The notes below the pieces were generated by a model. It was not told the DNA's origin, did not search any database, and saw only the letters and a program-made list of their open reading frames with translations. This document shows positions 4,430 through 13,010 of a DNA stretch of 13,979 nucleotides, in pieces; within the stretch, counting starts at the first letter, position 1; the number at the start of each line of letters is the position of its first letter. The DNA is from JAJXWB01 sp036796555. Lineage in GTDB: Bacteria > Pseudomonadota > Alphaproteobacteria > Rhizobiales > Beijerinckiaceae. The translations under genes and the position numbers were made by a program. The stretch is from positions 1 to 13,979 of the forward strand of contig DAIRCS010000089.1 of the NCBI GenBank assembly GCA_036796555.1, in the 5' to 3' direction.

Positions 4430-7428
4430 AACTCTCCGAAATTTTCGCAGCAGCAGAATTGGCGCCCGATCTTCGTACTCTGTTGTTGGGGCCGCATGCT
4501 CCCGAGCCTGATGAATGGCGTCGAAAGCGTGCGAGGGGCGGAGGCGGGCATGTGCGGACGTCAACTGCAGTCGGCGGGGGATGGCGCACTCCCGATTCTG
4601 ATGGTCGATTGCCATACGGCGTTCGACCGAGTGCGAAAGCTGCGCTTGCAAGCGGCGCCCAACCCGCCGTGTTCAAGGTTATATCCGCAGCGCACGGCCG
4701 AACGCGGGTTTCCGCTCTCCTCGAATATCTGGGAACGCGCGTCGATGAGCACGGCAGGAAGGTCGACATTCCCATCGTCACCCAAAGCGGCGCCGAAGTC
4801 GCGACAGCCGAGGCTCGCGCGGCGCTTCTGGACGGCTGGTCGGTCGACTTTTCCCAAACGCCACGCGCCCGAGATGTCGGGATTTTCGCGGCGACTATCG
4901 ATGCGGCCGCTACTGGCGAGCGGGTGCGAGCGGCGCTCTCCGACGCGTTCAACGGGCGGGCGTTCGTGTATGCGCACGACAATGAGCGTGTGACGGTCGC
5001 TGTCGCTCTGACCGCCAGGGGCAAGGGCTTGCCGACCACAGGACCGCGGATCGAGGCCATGGCCGACCGGTTGGCAAGCCATTTCCCCGGTGCGTCGCTC
5101 GAAATGATCGGCACCGCACATGCGCAAGATGGCATTCGCTACCAACTCCGCAAGTTCGCCAGGGGTGCGCACGGGGCGGCGTACACAGAGGAAGGAGAAG
5201 AACTGACAGCCGATCGGGCGTTGTCGTTATCGCGGACGTGGGGCTCGAAAATTGGAACAGGCCGCGCCCGCGACGCTGTTCATATGGTGTTCAGCGCGCG
5301 AGCGGGAACCCCGCAGGAGCCATTCTTCGCCGCAGTCCAGGACGCTCTCGACCACAAGCTCCCAGGGCGGACATATGTGCTTGCGGCTCACCATGACCGC
5401 CAGCACGTACATGTGCATGTCGTCGCTCATGCGCGCGCCGGCGGCGATCGTCTGGATCTTCGCAAGGACGATTTGGCGGCGATCCGGGAAGCCGTCGCCG
5501 AGGCCGCGACCGAGCGCGGAATTCCGATGACCGCCAACAAGCGTCTGGATCGGGCAGCGGCCAGGCCCTTCAACGTGGCTCATGCCGCCGTTGTCTCCCG
5601 GAACGAGGCATCGCCTGAAACGATCGCCCGCGTTCAGGCGAAGCGCGCCGGTGCGACAGAAATAACCGATCATCCTGCTGTGATCGCTTTTGCCGCTCGC
5701 GCCGCTTTGGAATGGGGCGCCTTGGCGGCCGCGTTCGAGGCCGCAGGTGAGGGTCGACCTGCCGCAGTCGCTGCTGCTCACGCAGAGACGCTCAACGCGC
5801 AACTTCTCAAAAAACCCGAAATCGAGCGCTCGCCAATCTCGTCAATTAACGGTAGACCGATAGTTATTGACGATGGCGCCACGCGCCTGATTTGGGATCG
5901 TGCCATGTCCATCAGAACGGACGCGGATTTGAAGGACGCGCTGGGCGCCATCCGCGGCCAATTCGACGAATTCAGAACTGAACTGCCGGATGCGCAGCAC
6001 GCCAAGCTCGACGCGTTGTTTGGAAGCGTCGTCGAACTCGGATATGCGCGCCTCTCTCAATCTATTCTCGCAGGCGATGGCCCATACCCCAGCGCCGAGA
6101 CGGCAGCGCGCCTCACCAACGGTCTTTCGGCCGAAGAGATCATCGATGTTCTCGTCGATCGTCGCGATCGGCTATTCGCGAATGAGTTCGAGCGTCTATC
6201 CGATGAGGGGATATCGACGCGAATCGATGCGATCCTCTCCAACAGCGTCGCATCCCGCGAACCCAGCACCCTCATTCTCGTCGCCGAGGAGCGCGCCTAT
6301 CAATGGGCGATCTATTCCAACGACCTGATCGATGAAGGCAACGCGTTGGCGGCGACCACCCCCGTTTCCAGTGCGGCGATCAGTATGTACGTCCAAGGCC
6401 TAAAACTCGCTTCTCCACCCGACGGTGTCGACCATGCTGTCGCCATGCTTCCCGATCGCCAACGCGTCCTCGCTCTGTACGCGAGCGCCCTCGACGAAAG
6501 AGCCCCGCCCGAGGAAGCCGCAGTCTTTGCCGCAGTAGGCCGAAAAACCATGATCGAGGGAGCGGACTCTCTGTCGCCTGAGGAGCATGCCGCGACGCGT
6601 CTCGCCGTTCTCGATATGGTCGAGGAGCATCAGTCTGCGCCGCTCGTCGATCCCGTTCTCGCGCGAGCTGCAGACGACATCGTTCGAGCAGCCAGAGCCC
6701 ATGCATACCGTTCCGCGCTTGCAGAGCCGGCGGGTTCGTCCGAGGGGTTCGAGAGAATAGACGCCCTTACGACGCCGCAACGCGTCGCCTATCTGAAAGC
6801 CCTGGCCGACGACTTTGCGGGCCTGCCTGGCGACAACGAACAGGGCGTGAGCCAGGTCCGGGATCTCGCAGAGGCTTACCGGATGGGCGTCGATGTCCCT
6901 CCGAAAAATCGGGCGCAAGCTGCAGCTCTGATAGACGTCGTATTCGCCGAGTTTCAAAACCGTCCTCACGTGCGCGGTCTCGACCCGGACGTCGTTCCGG
7001 TCGCCCGCGATCAAGACGATCCTTCGATCGCGGCGTTGCGTGGTATGGCCGCGAGCCTGACTGACATCGAAAGTCTGATCAGCAGCGATATCGCGACCGT
7101 CGCCCAGCGCCTTTCCATTGCGATCGATGACCTCAAGCATCATTCGAGCGCCACCCCCGAAGATCGGGAGTCCGCTGAAAGCTTGCGGGCGGTTGTCCTG
7201 TCGGTCGACAAGCCGCGATCGATTCCGATTGAGTTTATTCCTGCAGTCGCAACCGTCGTGGCGTCGGTGGAGCGCGGCGATATGGAAGCGGCGGAACACG
7301 AAATCGAACGCGCGGTACCGCAGCCGAACCTAGGGAATCGTTCCCCTCGTAGTCAACAACCCGAAGCGACTTCCGATGAGAACGAGGCAGCACGGGCAAC
7401 CGACGACAGAGAGGTCGAACCCGACTGA
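4426..7428 (+). CDS. MOBP/VirD2-like relaxase with long C-terminal extension
   Basis: A 1000-residue conjugative relaxase that should nick oriT and pilot the strand through VirD4. Candidate motif I with the catalytic tyrosine is Tyr101 in LLEYLGTR, within VFKVISAAHGRTRVSALLEY. The metal-binding histidine motif is AHHDRQHVHVHVV (321-333: H323, H327, H329, H331). Between them, residues about 147-200 resemble the histidine-motif domain but lack the histidines (see findings). Residues 380-460 (for example PFNVAHAAVVSRNEAS) close the mobilization part. From about 485 to 1000 there is a helical, acidic extension with no helicase or primase motif that I can see. The start GTG overlaps mobC by 4 bases. 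At residues 473-482 an AT-richer patch with rare AGA and ATA codons contains the third copy of the 18-bp palindromic motif. Family is secure; the extension's job is unknown. Confidence 0.88.
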   Translation: MKLSEIFAAAELAPDLRTLLLGPHAPEPDEWRRKRARGGGGHVRTSTAVGGGWRTPDSDGRLPYGVRPSAKAALASGAQPAVFKVISAAHGRTRVSALLEYLGTRVDEHGRKVDIPIVTQSGAEVATAEARAALLDGWSVDFSQTPRARDVGIFAATIDAAATGERVRAALSDAFNGRAFVYAHDNERVTVAVALTARGKGLPTTGPRIEAMADRLASHFPGASLEMIGTAHAQDGIRYQLRKFARGAHGAAYTEEGEELTADRALSLSRTWGSKIGTGRARDAVHMVFSARAGTPQEPFFAAVQDALDHKLPGRTYVLAAHHDRQHVHVHVVAHARAGGDRLDLRKDDLAAIREAVAEAATERGIPMTANKRLDRAAARPFNVAHAAVVSRNEASPETIARVQAKRAGATEITDHPAVIAFAARAALEWGALAAAFEAAGEGRPAAVAAAHAETLNAQLLKKPEIERSPISSINGRPIVIDDGATRLIWDRAMSIRTDADLKDALGAIRGQFDEFRTELPDAQHAKLDALFGSVVELGYARLSQSILAGDGPYPSAETAARLTNGLSAEEIIDVLVDRRDRLFANEFERLSDEGISTRIDAILSNSVASREPSTLILVAEERAYQWAIYSNDLIDEGNALAATTPVSSAAISMYVQGLKLASPPDGVDHAVAMLPDRQRVLALYASALDERAPPEEAAVFAAVGRKTMIEGADSLSPEEHAATRLAVLDMVEEHQSAPLVDPVLARAADDIVRAARAHAYRSALAEPAGSSEGFERIDALTTPQRVAYLKALADDFAGLPGDNEQGVSQVRDLAEAYRMGVDVPPKNRAQAAALIDVVFAEFQNRPHVRGLDPDVVPVARDQDDPSIAALRGMAASLTDIESLISSDIATVAQRLSIAIDDLKHHSSATPEDRESAESLRAVVLSVDKPRSIPIEFIPAVATVVASVERGDMEAAEHEIERAVPQPNLGNRSPRSQQPEATSDENEAARATDDREVEPD
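5841..5871. promoter_or_regulatory. Intragenic palindromic motif, site 3
   Basis: Bases 5847-5864 (TAACGGTAGACCGATAGT) match the parA-promoter motif in 16 of 18 positions, with 13 contiguous. It is framed by GTCAATTAAC (5841-5850) and GTTATTGAC (5863-5871), which pair with one bulged base, making a 31-base imperfect palindrome. It lies inside the relaxase gene at the junction of the nuclease part and the C-terminal extension. An in-frame ATG follows at 5905, with GGGA at 5893-5896. It may be an internal operator or a fossil of a former gene start. Confidence 0.4.
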
Positions 7429-7457
7429 ATCCTGGGTAGTCTGCCGGATGAATGGGT

Positions 7458-7479
7458 CGCAGGTCGGTGCCGACTTGCG
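7458..7479. terminator. Stem-loop in the convergent gap between relaxase and virD4
   Basis: CGCAGGTCGG (7458-7467) pairs with CCGACTTGCG (7470-7479) with one G-T wobble; sterically this gives a 9-bp stem with a GTGC loop. It sits in the 53-base gap where two convergent transcription units end, a fitting place for a bidirectional terminator. No T-run follows on either side, so intrinsic termination is uncertain; it may instead protect 3' ends. Confidence 0.4.
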
Positions 7480-7481
7480 TC

Positions 7482-9794
7482 CTAAACTGCCCGGCCCAGC
7501 ATAGAGGTCAGTTCAGCGCTCTTGCCGACGTCCAATCCAAGTTCTTCGGCTTCTTTCGCAATCTCTTGGCAGCGCTCGACGATCACTTCGGCGATCGCCT
7601 GCGAGGGCTGCACCCGAGACCCACTCGTTCTCCGTGCAAGGCGCATCCGGATCGACCGCGGCAACTCTCGCGGCTCTGTCCTCGTACTTCCCGACGAAGT
7701 TCCACGCGGCGTTTCTGCAGGATAGGCGTAAGAGTCGTCAGCGATGAAGGCGGCGGCTTCCTCGTTCTCGTCGCCCGCAGTCGAATCATCTGAATTCGGC
7801 GGTTGCATCGAGACTTGGTTTCGTAGAGATGCACGCCCTTCGATGTGGCGCCTTGCGGAGCGGTCTCCGTTCGTATCAAGCGCATGAGTCTGGATCTGCG
7901 GTCGCGCGGCCGCGCCGGCTTTCGCTTTGAATGTCGCGCCCGGCGTGTCCAATGGCGTCGGAGCGACGACCACGCGCCGCCATTCCTCGCGCCTGGTCGA
8001 GGTCCATTCGGTCACTGCGGGTCCCGCGTCATCCTGCTGCAATTCCGGGATTGCAAACACGTTTGGCGGTGGTCCCAACGTCAGGTCGGGCACGAAACCA
8101 GCCGGCAGGCGCGGCGTCGCAAGCCGGCGCAACCTGGCGTCTGCGAAGAAATAGTTCCGCAGCGCCATGATCGGCAACCCGCCGCGCGGCAGGATCAGTT
8201 CTTTTGTCCGTGGAAGCATGCGCAGTTCGTCACGGCTCATCAGCGGTTCGAGGCTTTCACGTTCCTCGAACGATTGTCCCGGCCCGGTCGCCATCGCGGT
8301 GGTCCGCAGGGATCGCCGCTTTACGACCTTCTTGCCCAACTGCTTTTCGAGGTAGTCGAGCACGTCAGGGCTTTCGCCCCCGAGGAATACAATCGCCTCG
8401 CTGTTGTCGAGGATGGAATTGCGGCCCTCATGACCGTAGACGGCCTGCACGTCGGTCAAGGATTGGACGAACGTCCAGACCGACACGCCGTTGCCGGCGA
8501 GCACTTTCATCATGGCGATGAGGGGCTCGATCTTTCCGAGCGTCGTGAACTCGTCAAGCATCAGAAGGATCTTGTGCTCGCCCGGCTTTGGCCGCTCGTC
8601 GCTCATGATATTGATGAGCTGGGACAGAAGGACGTTCGCAATCCCGGTCATGACCGCGATCTGCGAAACGCGGAAGTCCAGGTAGACGGTATGTGGCTCC
8701 CGTCGGAATTGCCTGATATCGAAGCTCGAAACGTCTGTCGCCCGTTGCACGATCTCGTTGGTGTAGGCGCGCATCGACATGCGCGCTTCGCCGTAGATGC
8801 CGGCGAACTGCTTTTCGCCCATGTTCACGACTGCATTCAGTTTGGCGATCGTGAAGGTCGACAGGTCCGTGCTTTCGTCTGCCAGGATCGCTTTGATCCG
8901 GTCGATCACGTAGATCCGCCCAAACAGGACGTCCATGACGGCGGAGATCGCCTTACGCTCGACGCGCTTCGACTCCAGCACATAGGAGATGACGCCCGCG
9001 ACCATCTCGCGGGCGTCCTTCATCCAATATTCCTCCTTGAGGCCGGGACTTGCGACGATGCCGCTCGCGCAATTGCCGATGTCCATCTCGCGAAAACCGG
9101 GATCGGTCCGGATGAAGTCGAGCGGGTTATAGCCGTGCGAGAAACGTTGTGCGGGCGCGAACTTGAACACTTTCGAAAAGCGGCTGCGCCATCCGGCTGT
9201 GTGGTCGAAAGTTTCGCCTCTGATATCGAGGATGACCATCGACCCCCGGAATTCCAGCGCGTTCGGAATGATGAGGCTCGAGCCCTTGCCCGAGCGCGTC
9301 GGTCCCGAGACGAATACGTGCCCGAAGTACGGCGCGCGCAGATACCTGCCGCCGTGGAGCCTGCGCCTCGTCGTCCATTCCGGCATGCCCGTCGCTGGGT
9401 CCACGATCTTCTTGTCCCAGGACAGAGACTGCCCGCCGAACCGTCCGAGCAACAGAGCGCGAGATCGAAAGAAACCCGCGGATGCGAGGTCGCCTGCATC
9501 TGCGAACCGGGCGCCGCGGCCGCCCGCACCACGCGCAGCAAACACTCCCGCCGCCACGCCGGCGGCGAGGCCGAGCGCCGCCGAAAGACCAATCATGCCC
9601 CTTCCGCCGGGCTTGTCCCAGGATGCGGCGATTGCGCGCGACGGCGCGCCGAAGTCGCCATTGTTCAAAGCACGGACAACGGACCAGTCCCGCCGCGTGG
9701 CGCCATCGACGAGGAGGAATGCACTGAGGCCCGCGAGCGAAGCGACCATGAGGCCGATGGCCGCCGCGCCGGCGAGTCGCGACGCCTCGCTCAT
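7482..9794 (-). CDS. virD4: VirD4/TraG-type coupling protein
   Basis: A 770-residue inner-membrane ATPase that brings the relaxosome to the secretion channel. Two membrane segments lie at about 8-30 and 66-88. The nucleotide-binding domain has Walker A GPTRSGKGS (164-172), the family sequence LDIRGETFDHTAGW (189-202) and Walker B LLMLDEFTTLGK (410-421), followed by the VWTFVQSLTDVQAVYG segment (439-453) of the TraG/VirD4 C-terminal part. Residues from about 590 onward form a polar, probably flexible tail ending in a charged helix, which may aid substrate recognition. The ATG overlaps the virB11 stop by 4 bases, so it is the last gene of the transfer operon. It converges with the relaxase gene, its likely main substrate. 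Confidence 0.95.
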   Translation of the reverse strand: MSEASRLAGAAAIGLMVASLAGLSAFLLVDGATRRDWSVVRALNNGDFGAPSRAIAASWDKPGGRGMIGLSAALGLAAGVAAGVFAARGAGGRGARFADAGDLASAGFFRSRALLLGRFGGQSLSWDKKIVDPATGMPEWTTRRRLHGGRYLRAPYFGHVFVSGPTRSGKGSSLIIPNALEFRGSMVILDIRGETFDHTAGWRSRFSKVFKFAPAQRFSHGYNPLDFIRTDPGFREMDIGNCASGIVASPGLKEEYWMKDAREMVAGVISYVLESKRVERKAISAVMDVLFGRIYVIDRIKAILADESTDLSTFTIAKLNAVVNMGEKQFAGIYGEARMSMRAYTNEIVQRATDVSSFDIRQFRREPHTVYLDFRVSQIAVMTGIANVLLSQLINIMSDERPKPGEHKILLMLDEFTTLGKIEPLIAMMKVLAGNGVSVWTFVQSLTDVQAVYGHEGRNSILDNSEAIVFLGGESPDVLDYLEKQLGKKVVKRRSLRTTAMATGPGQSFEERESLEPLMSRDELRMLPRTKELILPRGGLPIMALRNYFFADARLRRLATPRLPAGFVPDLTLGPPPNVFAIPELQQDDAGPAVTEWTSTRREEWRRVVVAPTPLDTPGATFKAKAGAAARPQIQTHALDTNGDRSARRHIEGRASLRNQVSMQPPNSDDSTAGDENEEAAAFIADDSYAYPAETPRGTSSGSTRTEPRELPRSIRMRLARRTSGSRVQPSQAIAEVIVERCQEIAKEAEELGLDVGKSAELTSMLGRAV

Positions 9795-10831
9795 CTCTCA
9801 TTCCCGGCGAACAGGATCTCGGACACGATGCGCTTGCCATTCTCGCGACCCAATTGCACGACGACGGGAATGACCTCTTCGAGATAGGCGAGCACGTCCG
9901 CCTTCGCGAGCGACACGCCGCTTTGCATGACCATGAGGGCGAGACGCTCATAGGCGGCGCGCGGGGAGTTCGCGTGGACCGTCGTCAGCGATCCGGGATG
10001 CCCGGTGTTGATCGCCTGCAGGAAGGTGAAGGTCTCGGCGCCGCGCAACTCGCCGAGCAGCAACCGGTCCGGGCGCATGCGCAGGCTCGCTTCCAGCAGC
10101 GACTGAGCATCGACCTTGGCGGCGCTCTGGCCGCCCTTCGACGCAAGGAGCCGCACGCAATTCTTGTGCGGGGGCACGAGCTCAAGCGTATCTTCGATCG
10201 TCACGATCCTCTCGCTTCGCGGCACATCCTTCAGGAGCGCGTTCAGGAAGGTGGTCTTCCCCGTGGAGGTGCCGCCGCTGACGATCATCGAAACGCGCTC
10301 GCGCAAGGCTGCTTTGAGGAACCCTTCGATGTCGCCTGCGCCCAACAATTCGGCCAGACGGCGTTCGGCCTCCGACCTTTCGCCCGCTACGGTGACCCTG
10401 GCGCGTCCGAGCGCGCCTGTTTTCACATAGTCGGCGAGCGAGAGATCGCGGGTGACCTGCTTGCGGATCGAGATCGCTCCGCCCTCAGGCGCGGCCGGCG
10501 GCAGGACGGCCTGAAACCGCTCCCCGCTCGGCAGCGACGCGCTGAGGATAGGGGTTTCCTCATTGATGTGCTGGCTTGTTGCGCCGGCCACGCGTTCCGA
10601 CAACCAGCGTATCCAGGCCGCATCGCATTGCGGCGCCGAGATCGCGGCCATCAAGGGGTCGCCGAGCCGCTCCACGAAGACGATTCCTGGCGCGTTGACC
10701 GAGATCTCGGTCAGCAGGGGATCAGCGAGCAAGTCGCCGAGCCTGCCAAGCGCCACGGCGAGGCTCGGGAACTTGTCCCGCCATCCCTCGCCGTCCGCCG
10801 CCGGTCTTGCCAGTTCGGCTATCGCATTCAT
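9791..10831 (-). CDS. virB11: VirB11-type secretion ATPase
   Basis: A 346-residue cytoplasmic hexameric ATPase powering pilus assembly and substrate transfer at the base of the channel. The N-terminal domain (about 1-165) is followed by Walker A GGTSTGKTT (186-194), the Asp box EDTLEL (213-218), Walker B LLLGELRG (257-264) and the His box TGHPGSLTTVHA (276-287), all intact, so it should be active. Length is usual for the family. The ATG at 10831 has a purine-rich GGGGCAGGG just upstream, and the gene begins 16 bases after the virB10 stop. It overlaps virD4 by 4 bases. Confidence 0.95.
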   Translation of the reverse strand: MNAIAELARPAADGEGWRDKFPSLAVALGRLGDLLADPLLTEISVNAPGIVFVERLGDPLMAAISAPQCDAAWIRWLSERVAGATSQHINEETPILSASLPSGERFQAVLPPAAPEGGAISIRKQVTRDLSLADYVKTGALGRARVTVAGERSEAERRLAELLGAGDIEGFLKAALRERVSMIVSGGTSTGKTTFLNALLKDVPRSERIVTIEDTLELVPPHKNCVRLLASKGGQSAAKVDAQSLLEASLRMRPDRLLLGELRGAETFTFLQAINTGHPGSLTTVHANSPRAAYERLALMVMQSGVSLAKADVLAYLEEVIPVVVQLGRENGKRIVSEILFAGNER

Positions 10832-10847
10832 CGCCCTGCCCCGCTTC

Positions 10848-12188
10848 TCAGTATTTTGCGGAGACGGGACCGCTCGTCGCCTCGAGCGGATCGACGGGCG
10901 GCAGCGGGGTCAGGTCGGGTATGGATCTTGGCGCCCCACCGCGTGCAAGCCGGCGTGCCTCCATCTTCACGGCGTCCGCCTCTACGCCGGAAAAATCGAG
11001 GTCGCGTCGTACGACGACGGTGATTTCCGCGCCCTGGTCGACATGAACCGTCGGCGGGATCGAGAGCGATTCCTTCAACGCTTCCTGCGCCATTGCCGTC
11101 ATTGTCCGGGCCACCTCCTGCGTTCCGATTTGCGCGCCCTGCGAGGCGAGCGTCTGCTGCGTCGACGTGATTGTTTGCCCGGTTGCCGGATCGAATGTCG
11201 TCACCTGCCCCGCGCGCGAGCCGAGCGCGCCGAGGAACTGGGCGCCGCCGCCGACAATCGACAGGAGCGCCGCAGCGCCGAAGCGTTCGCCGAAATGGCG
11301 GTCGACGTCGCCGGTCATGCCGGCTCGGCCCAAGGCGTCGCCTCCGCCCGAGCCGAGCGCGATCGACACGCCGTCGGCGCGCAACGCGCGCGTCCACACA
11401 ACGAAAATGCGGGTTTGCCCGCGAGAAAGACCGCTGCGGTATTCGCCGAACAGAATTGTGCCGCGTGGCAGCAGGACGCGCGATCCGTCGAACGACCAGA
11501 TATCGCCCGTCGTATGCGCCTTCATCTGCCCGGGCAGATCGCTTTGGACTGCGACGTCGAGCACGCCCTGAATGAGCGTTCCCTGGGCCAAGAGCGCGTC
11601 GAGCCTCGACAGGCGGACCGCGCGAGAAACCTCGACGCCGCGCGCGGAGGCCGCGTTCAGGAATCGTCGGTTTGCATCGGAACCGTCGTCATCGACCTTG
11701 GCTGCTTCCGTCGCAGAGCTGTTTCCTGCCTTGCTCGCCTCGCCCTCGTGATCGAGCACGATCAGCGGAGAGCGCAGCCGCGCCCATTTCTCGGCTTCGA
11801 GCTTCGCCAGGCGATCACGCTCCAACCTTTCGCGTTCGGCTGCGAGCCGCGCCTCCTCAGCTCGACGTTTGGCATCCTCGTCGACCACAGGCGTCGCGGG
11901 CGCCGGGTTCGGCGCGAGCCGGACCACTTCGGCGCGCGAGTCTCGTTTGCTCGTCTCGTCCTCGAACGGTCGCGCCTTGACGGTCGTCGGCTGAAAATGC
12001 TCGTCGCTCGCCAGAATGTCCCTGGGCGCACGACGCTGTGCGTCGAGGTAGAGAACGAAGGCGATCCCGCAAATGCCGACGATGCCCAGCATGGCGAGCC
12101 CAATTCGTTTGCCGGACCCGGCTTTCCGGGAACCGACCGACGCCATGTCGGCGTCATCCCAGCGATGGTTTGCTTCGACCTCGGTCAT
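10848..12188 (-). CDS. virB10: VirB10/TrbI-type channel scaffold protein
   Basis: A 446-residue protein spanning both membranes. It has a short cytoplasmic tail, one transmembrane helix (about 29-48, IGLAMLGIVGICGIAFVLYL), a periplasmic charged coiled-coil (104-138, rich in E, R and K), then the TrbI domain from about 199: LAQGTLIQGVLDVAVQSDLP, VLLPRGTILFGEY (238-250) and IFVVWTRALRADGVSIAL (261-278). The helical antenna that forms the outer-membrane pore follows (about 300-325, 345-375). It senses energy from VirB11/VirD4 and opens the outer pore. The start codon directly abuts the virB9 stop, so the two are probably coupled. Confidence 0.95.
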   Translation of the reverse strand: MTEVEANHRWDDADMASVGSRKAGSGKRIGLAMLGIVGICGIAFVLYLDAQRRAPRDILASDEHFQPTTVKARPFEDETSKRDSRAEVVRLAPNPAPATPVVDEDAKRRAEEARLAAERERLERDRLAKLEAEKWARLRSPLIVLDHEGEASKAGNSSATEAAKVDDDGSDANRRFLNAASARGVEVSRAVRLSRLDALLAQGTLIQGVLDVAVQSDLPGQMKAHTTGDIWSFDGSRVLLPRGTILFGEYRSGLSRGQTRIFVVWTRALRADGVSIALGSGGGDALGRAGMTGDVDRHFGERFGAAALLSIVGGGAQFLGALGSRAGQVTTFDPATGQTITSTQQTLASQGAQIGTQEVARTMTAMAQEALKESLSIPPTVHVDQGAEITVVVRRDLDFSGVEADAVKMEARRLARGGAPRSIPDLTPLPPVDPLEATSGPVSAKY

Positions 12189-13010
12189 TTATTCGCCTCC
12201 GATCATGCGAAGCAGGAACGACGATTGCGCCTCCTGCGGCCCGTAGACCGCCTCGACTTCATCCGGCTCCGGCGCGTCTTTGACCGCGCGATTGAACAGG
12301 CAGAGCGATTCTTCGCCCCGTCGCAGCGTGAATTGCGCCGCGACTCGGTCGATCACGACGTAGCCGCCCTCGACCCGCGAATTGATCGTCTTTTCGGCGC
12401 CGCCCGCGCCAACCACGAAAATCCCAGGCACATCGCCCGAGAATTGCAGGAACGTCTTCGTTCCGTTGTCGAAGGCGACGCGGGGTTTAAGTTGGCGCGA
12501 TCCCTTGAACACGTAGTCGCGATTGACCTGGCTCGGATCGACGGACTTCAGGTCCGGAAACTTTGCCGATTCCCTGGCCATGGCGGCGCGCGAGGCTGCG
12601 GCCTCTTCATCCGGATATTTGAACCGGACCTGGTATGCGGCCTTTTTGCGGGCTACGCCGCCGACGACCAGCGCCAGTGCGAAAACGCGTTTGTTGGTGA
12701 CCACGTTGACGTTCGTCTCGCCGGTCTGCTCGAGCGGCTTCACGAAGAAGATGCCCGATCCTTTCTTCGGAACGATCGACCAGCTCTTGCTGTCGCCGGT
12801 CGAAATCGTCTCGATTGTTTCGCTCGGACCGAGGTCGACCAGCGTCGAGACGCCCAGTTCGCAGCGTATCGTCGTCACCCCGTCCTGGTTGAACCGGACA
12901 TAGACGATGTGAGGATTGGCTGATGGCGCGACCTTGGTGGTCGCGCCCCACGCCGTACCCGCGCCGGCAATGGCGAGCGCGAGCGTTGTTGCTGCAGTAA
13001 CCCGCTTCAC
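12189..13010 (-). CDS. virB9: VirB9-type outer-membrane core-complex protein
   Basis: A 273-residue periplasmic protein with a signal peptide (VKRVTAATTLALAIAGAGTAWGA, cleavage near 23). The N-terminal beta domain (PHIVYVRFNQDGVTTIRC) is followed by a linker, then the C-terminal domain typical of VirB9/CagX: NRDYVFKGSRQLKPRVAFDN, KTFLQFSGDVPGIFVV and VVIDRVAAQFTLRRGEESLC. I place the start at GTG 13010 because it forms a GTGA overlap with the virB8 stop and begins exactly at the signal peptide; a longer frame to 13145 is a virB8 shadow. Cys237, near the C-terminus, is at about the place where Agrobacterium VirB9 has the cysteine that bonds to VirB7. Confidence 0.93.
   Translation of the reverse strand: MKRVTAATTLALAIAGAGTAWGATTKVAPSANPHIVYVRFNQDGVTTIRCELGVSTLVDLGPSETIETISTGDSKSWSIVPKKGSGIFFVKPLEQTGETNVNVVTNKRVFALALVVGGVARKKAAYQVRFKYPDEEAAASRAAMARESAKFPDLKSVDPSQVNRDYVFKGSRQLKPRVAFDNGTKTFLQFSGDVPGIFVVGAGGAEKTINSRVEGGYVVIDRVAAQFTLRRGEESLCLFNRAVKDAPEPDEVEAVYGPQEAQSSFLLRMIGGE

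Noticed and set aside
7458..7479. Reading the convergent-gap stem-loop as a definite intrinsic terminator
   Set aside because: There is no T-run on either side; it is listed with low confidence only because of its position.
7721..7732. A second RP4-like nick core (GCAGGATAGGCG on plus) inside virD4
   Set aside because: It shares 12 bases with the oriT core region but has no flanking inverted repeat, lies inside a conserved coding gene, and one such 12-base match in a 14-kb window is expected by chance.
7845..9887. Long plus-strand open frame (680 residues) opposite virD4
   Set aside because: It is antisense to the clearly conserved virD4 gene, its translation has no recognisable domains, and long shadow frames are usual in GC-rich DNA.
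10563..12923. Long plus-strand open frame (786 residues) opposite virB11, virB10 and virB9
   Set aside because: Same reason: arginine-rich shadow of three conserved genes, no ribosome site or domain evidence.
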